Source: Accumulibacter phosphatis
Lineage (GTDB): Bacteria; Pseudomonadota; Gammaproteobacteria; Burkholderiales; Rhodocyclaceae
Assembly (NCBI RefSeq): GCF_000024165.1
Contig: NC_013194.1
Span: 868,001 to 932,000 of the forward strand
DNA length: 64,000 nucleotides
Direction: 5' to 3'
The translations under genes and the position numbers were made by a program. Positions within the stretch are counted from its first letter, which is position 1. Each line of letters starts with the position of its first letter. A model generated the notes under the pieces. The model searched no databases, had not been told where the DNA came from, and saw nothing but the letters and a program-made list of their open reading frames with translations. This document shows, one piece after another, positions 16,668-23,921 of the stretch.

Positions 16668-16701
16668 GATTCGATCTTTCCATCGTGCCAGATTGGCAAA
16701 G

Positions 16702-16731
16702 AAAAAGCCCTACCGGCAAGGATAGGGCTTT
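16702..16731 (-). terminator. Rho-independent terminator or attenuator between rpmA and obg
   Basis: On the minus strand AAAGCCCTA pairs with TAGGGCTTT around a 10-base loop, and the second arm runs directly into a T-run. It lies between rpmA and obg, so it may end most rplU-rpmA transcripts and leave a smaller share to read into obg. Confidence 0.75.
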
Positions 16732-16741
16732 GTCCAGGGGT

Positions 16742-16767
16742 GGCTGCCGAGGCAGCCGCCAGGCGGC
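16742..16767 (-). repeat. Adjacent GC-rich inverted repeats just after rpmA
   Basis: GGCTGCC/GGCAGCC with a 2-base loop and GCCGCC/GGCGGC with a 1-base spacer lie within 30 bases of the rpmA stop, ahead of the T-run hairpin. They could act with it in transcript ending or 3'-end protection. Confidence 0.45.
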
Positions 16768-16770
16768 GGT

Positions 16771-17037
16771 TCAGGCGGCAGTTGCCGGGACGATGCTCAC
16801 CGTGCGCCGCCGCAACGCACCCTTGATCGCGAACTGGACATGTCCATCGACGAGCGCAAAGAGCGTGTGATCCTTGCCGATGCCCATGTTTTCGCCCGGA
16901 TGGTACGCCGTGCCGCGCTGGCGAATGATGATGTTGCCGGCGCGAACCAGTTGACCGCCATAGCGCTTGACGCCAAGACGCTTTGCTTCCGAATCGCGGC
17001 CGTTGCGTACGCTGCCGCCTGCCTTCTTGTGTGCCAT
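16771..17037 (-). CDS. rpmA: 50S ribosomal protein L27
   Basis: Ribosomal protein L27, 88 residues, whose N-terminal tail reaches the peptidyl-transferase centre. The sequence MAHKKAGGSVRNGRDSEAKR and the segment GTAYHPGENMGIGKDHTLFA match the family closely. The N-terminus begins directly with the conserved AHKKAGG, so no Firmicutes-type leader cleavage is expected. It lies 19 bases after rplU. Confidence 0.98.
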   Translation of the reverse strand: MAHKKAGGSVRNGRDSEAKRLGVKRYGGQLVRAGNIIIRQRGTAYHPGENMGIGKDHTLFALVDGHVQFAIKGALRRRTVSIVPATAA

Positions 17038-17056
17038 GAGTCAGACTCCTCTCGAT

Positions 17057-17392
17057 TCAGTCTGAAGCAAGCAGCGCCGCACCGTCGCTGATGACGTCCA
17101 CCCGGATTTCGGTGTAGTTCTGGCGATGCCCCTGATGCTTCTGATAATGCTTGCGACGCCGCATCTTGAAGATGCGGACCTTGTCGTGGCGGCCTTGCGA
17201 AAGCACAGTTGCCTTGACCGTGGCGCCGGCGACGAGCGGCGTGCCGACCCTGACGGTCTCGCCTTCGCCCACCATCAGGACATGGTCAAGGGTGAGTTCT
17301 GCGCCAACGTCTGCCGGTATCTGTTCTATTTTCAGTTTTTCGCCGCTGACAACGCGATATTGCTTGCCCCCGGTTTTTATGACCGCGTACAT
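17057..17392 (-). CDS. rplU: 50S ribosomal protein L21
   Basis: Ribosomal protein L21 binds 23S rRNA together with L20. The start is the ATG of MYAVIKTGGKQYRVVSGEKL. The C-terminal signature KMRRRKHYQKHQGHRQNYTEI is present. At 111 residues it is a few longer than the usual 103 because of a short C-terminal extension. It heads the rplU-rpmA-obg-proB series and has a strong promoter match upstream. Confidence 0.97.
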   Translation of the reverse strand: MYAVIKTGGKQYRVVSGEKLKIEQIPADVGAELTLDHVLMVGEGETVRVGTPLVAGATVKATVLSQGRHDKVRIFKMRRRKHYQKHQGHRQNYTEIRVDVISDGAALLASD

Positions 17393-17436
17393 GTTGGACT
17401 CCAAAGAACTAAACAAAGTGAAGCAAAGAACCGCGC

Positions 17437-17464
17437 ATTATACGGAGTTCTTCGCTTGCGTCAA
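17437..17464 (-). promoter_or_regulatory. Sigma-70 promoter for rplU-rpmA(-obg-proB)
   Basis: On the minus strand TTGACG and a perfect TATAAT are 16 bases apart, about 45 bases before the rplU ATG. This is one of the best promoter matches in the window and suits a ribosomal-protein operon. Confidence 0.8.
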
Positions 17465-17496
17465 AGGGTTTGCAATGCCCTGCAGGTCGGCGTCGC

Positions 17497-17525
17497 TTGA
17501 CGCAAGGCAGGTCGACGCCTAAGAT
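17497..17525 (+). promoter_or_regulatory. Sigma-70 promoter for ispB
   Basis: TTGACG and TAAGAT are separated by 17 bases; transcription would start about 30 bases before the ispB ATG. Its -35 region (TTGACGCAAG) is the exact reverse complement of the -35 region of the divergent rplU promoter. Confidence 0.7.
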
Positions 17526-17561
17526 TCCGCAATTTTTGTGTCAAGGTGCCGTGCCGTGAGA

Positions 17562-18524
17562 ATGGAGCAGTTCTACAACCTGATCGAGCTCGATATGACG
17601 GCCGTCGACGCGGTGATCCGCAGGCGTCTTCATTCCGACATCGCGCTGGTCCGTCAGGTCGCGGAGTACATCATTCAGGGCGGTGGCAAGCGCCTGCGTC
17701 CGGCTCTGGTGCTGCTGGCAGCCGGTGCGCTGGACTATCGGGGGACGCACCATCACGAACTCGCCGCGGTGATCGAATTCATTCACACGGCCACGCTGCT
17801 GCACGATGACGTCGTCGATGGCTCGGACCTGCGGCGGGGTCGGGATACCGCGAACGCGATCTTCGGCAACTCGGCCAGCGTGCTGGTCGGTGATTTCCTG
17901 TATTCGCGCGCTTTCCAGATGATGGTTGCGGTCGACGACATGCGCGTCATGCGGGTGTTGTCGGACGCGACCAACGTCATCGCCGAGGGCGAGGTGCTGC
18001 AGTTGATGAATTGCCATGACGCGGACGTCGACGAGGCGGGCTACCTGCAAGTCATTCGCTACAAGACGGCCAAGCTGTTCGAGGCGGCGGCGCAACTGGG
18101 CGCCATAATCGGCGGCGGTTCTGCAGCAGCCGAGCAGGGCATGGCGACTTACGGCATCCACCTGGGGACGGCCTTTCAACTGATCGACGATGTGCTGGAT
18201 TATTCCGGCGCCGAGGTGGAGACCGGGAAGCATCTGGGCGACGATCTTGCTGAAGGCAAGCCAACGCTGCCGCTGATCTTTGTGCTGCAGCATGGCAACA
18301 CAGAACAGGCGGCTTGCGTAAGGCGGGCCATCGAGAGCGGCGGTCGGGACGACTTCCCCAACGTCCTGGCAGCGATTCGCGCCACCGGGGCGCTGGACTA
18401 TGCGCGACGCAAGGCCAGGGCGGAGGCTGAACTCGCCGCAGCCGCACTCTCGGTCGTGCCTGCTTCTCAATACAAGGATTCCTTGCTAGAATTGTCCCTC
18501 TTCGCCGTTGCCAGAAGTTACTAG
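17562..18524 (+). CDS. ispB: Octaprenyl diphosphate synthase (long-chain trans-prenyltransferase)
   Basis: Makes the polyprenyl side chain of ubiquinone from farnesyl and isopentenyl diphosphate. The 320-residue protein has the first aspartate-rich motif LLHDDVVDGSDLRRGR, the second LIDDVLDYSG, and the conserved GGGKRLRPALVLLAAGAL. The ATG of MEQFYNLIELD is used; GTG codons two and eight codons earlier are possible. It is divergent from rplU, a standard arrangement. The exact chain length (C40) is assumed from relatives. The tRNA-Pro gene follows after 18 bases. Confidence 0.94.
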   Translation: MEQFYNLIELDMTAVDAVIRRRLHSDIALVRQVAEYIIQGGGKRLRPALVLLAAGALDYRGTHHHELAAVIEFIHTATLLHDDVVDGSDLRRGRDTANAIFGNSASVLVGDFLYSRAFQMMVAVDDMRVMRVLSDATNVIAEGEVLQLMNCHDADVDEAGYLQVIRYKTAKLFEAAAQLGAIIGGGSAAAEQGMATYGIHLGTAFQLIDDVLDYSGAEVETGKHLGDDLAEGKPTLPLIFVLQHGNTEQAACVRRAIESGGRDDFPNVLAAIRATGALDYARRKARAEAELAAAALSVVPASQYKDSLLELSLFAVARSY

Positions 18525-18542
18525 CACGGTCGTTGCCTCGGT

Positions 18543-18620
<78 letters not shown>

Positions 18621-18628
18621 TTCAATCG

Positions 18629-18646
18629 CCGCGCTTCGCGCGGTTT
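18629..18646 (+). terminator. Candidate terminator after tRNA-Pro
   Basis: CCGCGC-TTC-GCGCGG forms a compact 6-bp GC stem followed by only three Ts, ten bases past the tRNA CCA end. Its position fits a tRNA terminator, but the T-run is weak. Confidence 0.5.
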
Positions 18647-18769
18647 CGCAAGGCGCTCACGGTTCTTCCGTAGGCGCTGTCATCGTCAGTCGCGCCAAAT
18701 CGTTGTGCCCCGGGTTCCGTCGTCGGCAGCTTCTGCTATGCTTGTCAGCCCTGCAGAATTCATCTGGCC

Positions 18770-19003
18770 ATGACGAAATACCTTTTGCTGATCGCGTTGG
18801 TCATCGCCGTCTGGTGGCTCTGGCGCCACGCCCGCAAGTCGCAGGCCGGAGCGGGGACGCGGCCGGCCCAGCGGGAGGTTGAACGGATGGTGCAGTGTGC
18901 CCGCTGCGGCGTCAATCAGCCGGTCAGCGAGAGCATTCTCGACGAAGGCCGCTACTACTGCTGCGCAGCCCATCTTCGCGAAGCACGCTCCGACGATCGC
19001 TGA
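18770..19003 (+). CDS. PP0621-family small membrane protein with cysteine pairs
   Basis: Protein of 77 residues with one N-terminal membrane helix (YLLLIALVIAVWWLWRHA) and a small cytoplasmic domain with CARCG and a second pair YYCCAAH, arranged like a minimal zinc ribbon. This uncharacterised family regularly precedes pilS in betaproteobacteria and pseudomonads. It lies six bases before pilS and is presumably co-transcribed. Function unknown; a link to type IV pilus regulation is only contextual. Confidence 0.8.
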   Translation: MTKYLLLIALVIAVWWLWRHARKSQAGAGTRPAQREVERMVQCARCGVNQPVSESILDEGRYYCCAAHLREARSDDR

Positions 19004-19009
19004 GTAGCC

Positions 19010-20602
19010 ATGTTGAACACGCCGGTTCGCAGCGAGCGCTTTTCCGAGACTCACTGGAAGTCGCTACGTTACTTCAACCTCTACCGGCTGGCGGTTGCGG
19101 CTCTGCTCTTCTCCGCCGCACTGCTTCACCCGTCGGCCTTTGCCGTTCTTGGTCCTGACCAGGGTCGTCAGCAACTGCTGGTCCTCGCCAGCCTGTATCT
19201 GCTGAGCACCGCCATAGCGGTGTTGCTTGCCTATCAGCTTCGTCGGCACGCGAGCATGCAGCTCACCGGTAGCGTGCTGGTCGATGTGCTGGTCATGACC
19301 CTGTTGATTCATGTCGGTGGTGGCCTGGGCAGTGGCCTCGGCTCAATGCTGCTGGTGACGCTGGCCGGTGCCGGGTTGGTTGGTCAGGGGCGCCTGGTGG
19401 TGTTCTATGCGGCAATGGCCACGCTGGCGATTCTCTTTGAGCAATCGTATCGGGCACTCCAGAACGACTTCGACGTGCTTGGATTCTTCAACGCTGGGGT
19501 GTTCAGTTCCGCCTTCTTCGCGGTCGCGGTGTCCGCTCGCCTGCTGGCGCGGCGGGTGATAGCCAACGAGGCGCTGGCGCTGCAGCGTGGTGTCGATCTG
19601 AAGAACCAGACGGTGATCAGCCAGCGCGTCATCGAAGAGATGCAGGACGGCGTCCTCGTGCTTAGCCGCGACGGCCGGGTCAAGCAGAGCAATCCACGGG
19701 CACGGCGGCTACTGGGCTTGAGTGGGGCAAGCGATTGTCTGTTGGCCGAGTGCTCGGCTGATCTGGCACAGGGTTTCGTTGCCTGGAGTCAGGGTGTCGA
19801 CCAGGAATCGGTGCTCGCACGGGTGCCGGCGAGCGGCTTCGAATTGCGCGCCAGCTTTGTGCCGACCGAGACTTCCGACCGTGATGTGCTGGCGTTCCTG
19901 GAGGATATGGGTTCCTTGCGGGAGCAGGCGCGGCAGATGAAGCTGGCCGCACTCGGTCGTCTCACCGCCAACATTGCGCACGAGATCCGCAATCCCTTGT
20001 CGGCGATCAGTCATGCTGGCGAACTGCTGCGCGAGGAGCGGCGTGGCGAGATGCACGAGCGCTTGCTGCGCATCGTTCTGGACAACGCGCAGCGGCTCGA
20101 TCGCATTGTCAGCGACGTCCTGGAACTCGGACGTCGTGATCGCGCCTATCGCGAGTCGATAGACCTGCGTCAGGCCTTGCCCTTGTTCATCGAAGAGTAC
20201 CTGGTCAAGGAGGACTTGCCTGCAGACGTTCTCACGCTCGAGTTGGCAGGCTCGGCCACGCTCTGCTTTGATCGTTCGCATTTCCACCAGGTGCTGTGGA
20301 ACCTCCTCGGTAACGCCGTACGTCATTCGCGGCGTGCGGCGGGCAGCGTTCGGCTGGTCGTTCTTGATGGCCGGGTCGCTGGGCAGATCGAACTGCATGT
20401 CATCGACGATGGCGAGGGGATCGATGATGCCTGCCGGGAGCAGATTTTCGAGCCGTTCTTCACCACGCACCACCGCGGCACCGGTCTGGGGCTCTATATC
20501 GCGCGCGAGTTGTCCGATGCCAATGGTGCCCAACTCGAACTGCTGGGCACCGGGCCCGGTGCCGATTTCCGTCTCTTGGGGAGGACTACAGGATGTCACT
20601 AG
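19010..20602 (+). CDS. pilS: Sensor histidine kinase PilS
   Basis: Membrane histidine kinase of 530 residues, the partner of PilR in controlling type IV pilin expression. Six predicted helices fill residues 20-180, followed by a PAS domain (MQDGVLVLSRDGRVKQSNPRA) near 210-300, the HisKA box AALGRLTANIAHEIRNPLS with His324, and an HATPase domain with NLLGNAVRHS, DDGEGID and GTGLGLYIARELS. The six-helix N-terminus, the upstream PP0621 gene and downstream pilR and ampD support PilS over NtrB. It overlaps pilR by 10 bases. Confidence 0.92.
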   Translation: MLNTPVRSERFSETHWKSLRYFNLYRLAVAALLFSAALLHPSAFAVLGPDQGRQQLLVLASLYLLSTAIAVLLAYQLRRHASMQLTGSVLVDVLVMTLLIHVGGGLGSGLGSMLLVTLAGAGLVGQGRLVVFYAAMATLAILFEQSYRALQNDFDVLGFFNAGVFSSAFFAVAVSARLLARRVIANEALALQRGVDLKNQTVISQRVIEEMQDGVLVLSRDGRVKQSNPRARRLLGLSGASDCLLAECSADLAQGFVAWSQGVDQESVLARVPASGFELRASFVPTETSDRDVLAFLEDMGSLREQARQMKLAALGRLTANIAHEIRNPLSAISHAGELLREERRGEMHERLLRIVLDNAQRLDRIVSDVLELGRRDRAYRESIDLRQALPLFIEEYLVKEDLPADVLTLELAGSATLCFDRSHFHQVLWNLLGNAVRHSRRAAGSVRLVVLDGRVAGQIELHVIDDGEGIDDACREQIFEPFFTTHHRGTGLGLYIARELSDANGAQLELLGTGPGADFRLLGRTTGCH

Positions 20603-21963
20603 GCAAGGCGGAGCGGCGCCCGCGCGGCGAGTTGGCAAGAGTGCTGGTGGTCGACGACGAGGCGGATATCCGCGAACTGCTCGACCTGACCGTGGCTCGT
20701 ATGGGCCTTTCGGCCGACTGCGCGGCAACTGTGGCGCAGGCGCGGCAGCTGCTCGAACAGCACCGCTATCAGCTGTGCCTTACCGATATGCGATTGCCCG
20801 ACGGGGAGGGATTGGAGATCGTACGGCTGATCGGTGAGCGCTACGGCGAGACACCGGTGGCGGTGATAACGGCTTTCGGCAGCGCTCAGAACGCCGTCGC
20901 CGCGCTCAAGGCAGGAGCCTTTGACTATCTCGCGAAGCCGGTTGCGCTCGATCAATTGCGCAGCCTGATCAAGTCGGCGCTCAGTCTTCCCACAAGGAGT
21001 GGATCCAGCGAAGCCGGGCAGCCGTCGGGCGCTGCGGCGCAACTGATCGGCGAGTCGATGGCGATTGCCCAGGTGCGCCAGATGATCGAGAAGCTGGCAC
21101 GCAGCCAGGCGCCGCTGTATGTCTCCGGCGAGTCGGGCACCGGCAAGGAACTCGCGGCACGCCTGATCCACGACCACAGCGCGCGCCGCACCGCGCCGTT
21201 CGTTCCGGTCAACTGCGGGGCGATTCCCGAGAACCTGATGGAAAGCGAGTTCTTCGGCTATCGCAAGGGCGCATTCACCGGCGCCGACAGCGACCGCGCC
21301 GGTTTCTTCCAGGCGGCCACCGGTGGGACACTGTTTCTGGACGAGGTTGCCGATCTGCCGCTGTTGATGCAGGTCAAGCTCCTGCGTGCCATCCAGGAGA
21401 AGAAAGTGCGCAAGGTGGGCAGCACTGTCGAGGAGGCGGTCGATGTGCGCATCATCTCGGCGACCCACCGAATGCTCAAGGACTGTGTTGACGCCGGATC
21501 GTTTCGTCAGGATCTCTATTACCGTCTGAACGTCATCGAACTCAGGATGCCGCCCCTGCGCGAGCGTCAGGAAGATGTCGAGCCCCTGGTCGCGGCGCTG
21601 CTGGTGCGCATCTGCGGAGCGCAGCCGCCGCGCGTCGAGGCGGCAGCCATGCGCGCGCTGAAGGCGTACAGCTTTCCCGGGAATGTCCGGGAACTGGAGA
21701 ATGTCCTCGAGCGGGCTACCGCCTTGTGCAGCAACGACACGGTGCTGATCGACGATCTGCAACTGGCTCCGGTCATGGCGGTGAGTGACAGCGTGGGCAG
21801 GGATGGCGAAACTCTGGACGACTACATCAACCGTGTCGAGAAGCAGGCAATCGTCGAAGCCTTGACGAAGACCGACTTCAACCGGACGGCGGCTGCCAGA
21901 CTGCTCGGCGTGACCTTTCGCTCGCTGCGCTATCGTATCGAACGGCTGGGCATCGAAGAGTGA
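20593..21963 (+). CDS. pilR: Sigma-54-dependent response regulator PilR
   Basis: NtrC-family regulator of 456 residues. The receiver domain has VLVVDDEADIRELLD and the phospho-acceptor Asp65 in LCLTDMRLPDG. The AAA+ domain has Walker A GESGTGKE, the sigma-54 contact loop GAFTGAD and Walker B LFLDEVADLP. A C-terminal Fis-type helix-turn-helix (FNRTAAARLLGVTFRSLRYR) ends the protein. It would activate RpoN-dependent promoters such as pilA; no pilin gene is in the window. The start ATG lies inside the end of pilS. Confidence 0.93.
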   Translation: MSLGKAERRPRGELARVLVVDDEADIRELLDLTVARMGLSADCAATVAQARQLLEQHRYQLCLTDMRLPDGEGLEIVRLIGERYGETPVAVITAFGSAQNAVAALKAGAFDYLAKPVALDQLRSLIKSALSLPTRSGSSEAGQPSGAAAQLIGESMAIAQVRQMIEKLARSQAPLYVSGESGTGKELAARLIHDHSARRTAPFVPVNCGAIPENLMESEFFGYRKGAFTGADSDRAGFFQAATGGTLFLDEVADLPLLMQVKLLRAIQEKKVRKVGSTVEEAVDVRIISATHRMLKDCVDAGSFRQDLYYRLNVIELRMPPLRERQEDVEPLVAALLVRICGAQPPRVEAAAMRALKAYSFPGNVRELENVLERATALCSNDTVLIDDLQLAPVMAVSDSVGRDGETLDDYINRVEKQAIVEALTKTDFNRTAAARLLGVTFRSLRYRIERLGIEE

Positions 21964-22547
21964 GTCGTCTGGCCGATGGCGCGCCGGCGATGCCGGCGGG
22001 TGGCTGGCTTGATGAGGCGCTGCATATCGTGTCGCCAAATCGTGACCCGCGCCCGCCTGGCGAAGTCGTGTCGATGATCGTCATCCACGCGATCAGCCTG
22101 CCGCCGGCGCGTTTTGGCGGCGACGGCATTGCGCGGCTGTTTACCAATCGACTGGATCCTGCTGCCCACCCGTACTTCGCGCAGATCATCGGCTTGCGCG
22201 TCTCCGCGCATTTCCTGGTTCGTCGCGACGGCGAGTTGATACAGTTCGTTTCCTGTCGGGAGCGTGCCTGGCATGCCGGCCTTTCCGCGTGGAAGGGACG
22301 CCAGGGCTGCAACGACTTTTCGTTGGGAATCGAGCTGGAGGGCTGCGACGAGTCGCCCTTTGAAGACGCCCAGTACTCCTGTCTGCTGGCGCTTGTCGGC
22401 AGGTTGTGCGCTGGCTATCCGATCGACGCGGTGGTCGGGCACAGCGATATCTCCCCAGGGCGGAAGACTGACCCGGGACCCTGCTTCGACTGGCGGCGCC
22501 TGGGATCGATCGGCGAGTTGCCCGGCGACCTGCCGCGACGCCGATGA
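21960..22547 (+). CDS. ampD: 1,6-anhydro-N-acetylmuramyl-L-alanine amidase AmpD
   Basis: Cytosolic zinc amidase of the peptidoglycan recycling route; it removes the stem peptide from anhydromuropeptides, and its loss derepresses AmpC in some species. The 195-residue protein has zinc ligands in IVIHAISLPP and VVGHSDISPGRKTDPGPCFDW and the catalytic glutamate region SLGIELEGCDE. The GTG start overlaps the pilR stop (GTGA). Position after pilR is common in betaproteobacteria. With amgK-murU at 62-63.6 kb it shows an active wall-recycling route. Confidence 0.94.
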   Translation: MSRLADGAPAMPAGGWLDEALHIVSPNRDPRPPGEVVSMIVIHAISLPPARFGGDGIARLFTNRLDPAAHPYFAQIIGLRVSAHFLVRRDGELIQFVSCRERAWHAGLSAWKGRQGCNDFSLGIELEGCDESPFEDAQYSCLLALVGRLCAGYPIDAVVGHSDISPGRKTDPGPCFDWRRLGSIGELPGDLPRRR

Positions 22548-22655
22548 CCCTGCTCTGGGCCGTGTAGCGGTCTGCGAGCGCGCTGGTACGTTCCTGTCCC
22601 GCGTCGGCAGGCTTTGCCCGCACTCGCCCCGCGACACCGCTCCGTGCGGCGTGGC

Positions 22656-23816
22656 TCAGCCGAGATACCTGCGGATTCGCTCGGCGGCTTCCGCCAGGCG
22701 TTCAACACCGGTGGTGTACGCGAAGCGCAGGTGCTTTTCCGGCGCGTTGCTGCCGAAGTCGAGGCCTGGTGTCGCGGCGACCCCGGTCGCATCGAGCAGG
22801 TCGTGCGCGAAGCGCTCGCTGTCGTCGGTCAGTTCGCTGCAATTCGCGTAGAGGTAGAAGGCGCCCTCCGCTCTAGCCGGCAAGCGGAAGCCAAGCGCCG
22901 TCAGGGCCGGGCCCAGGAAGTCCCGCCGACGCCTGAACTCCTGGCGTCGCGCTTCGAGGATGCTGATCGTCGCGGGAGCAAAGGCGGCGAGCGCCGCGTG
23001 TTGCGCTGGTGCCGACGGTGAGATGAACAGGTTCTGTGCGAGCTTTTCGATGTCGCGGCTGAAGCGTTCGGGAATGACCAGCCAGCCCAGTCGCCAGCCG
23101 GTCATGTTGAAATACTTGGAGAAGCTCTGCACGACAAAAATGTCATCACCAAATTGCAGTGCCGTCGAGGCGTCACGCTCGTAGCTCAGCCCGTGGTAGA
23201 TCTCGTCGACGAGCAATTGTCCCCCCTGTTGGCGAACAAAGCCGGCAATGGCCGCCAGCACGTCGTCGTCGAGCAGGGTGCCGGTTGGGTTGGCCGGCGA
23301 GGCGAGCAGCGCGCCTGCCGTGCGCTCGTTCCAGTGCGCTTCGAAATCGGCGAGTGTCGGCTGGAAGTTGTTCTCGGGGTGGACGAGCATGCCGATGGGC
23401 ACTCCCTCGAAGCTGCGCACGAAGTTGCGGTTGCAGGGATAACCCGGGTCGGTGAGAAGCCATTCGCTGCCGGGTTCGGCGAGGCAGGCCATGGCCAGCA
23501 GCAGTGCCCCGGAAGCCCCGGCGGTGACGACGATACGCGATGACGGGATGGTGATGCCGTAGCGCGTGGCGTAGAACGCGGCGATGGCACTGCGTAGTTC
23601 GGGGAGTCCGAGTGCCGGCGTATAGAACACGCGGCCGGTAGCGACATGCGCCTGGGCAGCGGCGAGGATCGGCTCGGGGGTCGGGAAATCCGGTTCGCCG
23701 ACTTCCATGTGGATGATGTCGCGCCCGGTGGCCGCCAGTGCTCTGGCGTGCGCCATCAACTCCATGACGTGGAAAGGGGCGATGTCGGCTAGGCGGCTGG
23801 CGGGAAAGGTCGGCAT
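22656..23816 (-). CDS. Class I/II PLP-dependent aminotransferase
   Basis: Fold-type I aminotransferase of 386 residues. It begins with IAPFHVMELMAHARAL and HMEVGEPDFPTPEPI, has the substrate loop YTPALGLPELRSAIA, the asparagine motif SPANPTGTLL and the PLP lysine in SFSKYFNMTGWRLGW, and ends with the arginine region LRFAYTTGVERLAEA. This pattern fits aspartate/alanine-type aminotransferases; exact substrates are not determined. It is convergent with ampD (108-base gap) and lies downstream of the pckG terminator. Confidence 0.88.
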   Translation of the reverse strand: MPTFPASRLADIAPFHVMELMAHARALAATGRDIIHMEVGEPDFPTPEPILAAAQAHVATGRVFYTPALGLPELRSAIAAFYATRYGITIPSSRIVVTAGASGALLLAMACLAEPGSEWLLTDPGYPCNRNFVRSFEGVPIGMLVHPENNFQPTLADFEAHWNERTAGALLASPANPTGTLLDDDVLAAIAGFVRQQGGQLLVDEIYHGLSYERDASTALQFGDDIFVVQSFSKYFNMTGWRLGWLVIPERFSRDIEKLAQNLFISPSAPAQHAALAAFAPATISILEARRQEFRRRRDFLGPALTALGFRLPARAEGAFYLYANCSELTDDSERFAHDLLDATGVAATPGLDFGSNAPEKHLRFAYTTGVERLAEAAERIRRYLG

Positions 23817-23874
23817 GAACTGGTGACGGTATTGGTGAAAGCGGACAGTTTACCGATACGGCGTCAACCATGCG

Positions 23875-23901
23875 AAAAAAAAGGCCGCCCGCAGGCGGCC
23901 T
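23875..23901 (-). terminator. Rho-independent terminator of pckG
   Basis: On the minus strand the stem AGGCCGCC/GGGCGGCCT with a 3-base loop is followed by eight Ts, 20 bases after the pckG stop. It separates pckG from the aminotransferase gene. Confidence 0.88.
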
Positions 23902-23921
23902 CCACGGATGACACGGAATGC

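Noticed and set aside
20599..22038. A 479-codon minus-strand frame opposite pilR
   Set aside because: It mirrors the third-position GC pattern of pilR and has no recognisable domain.
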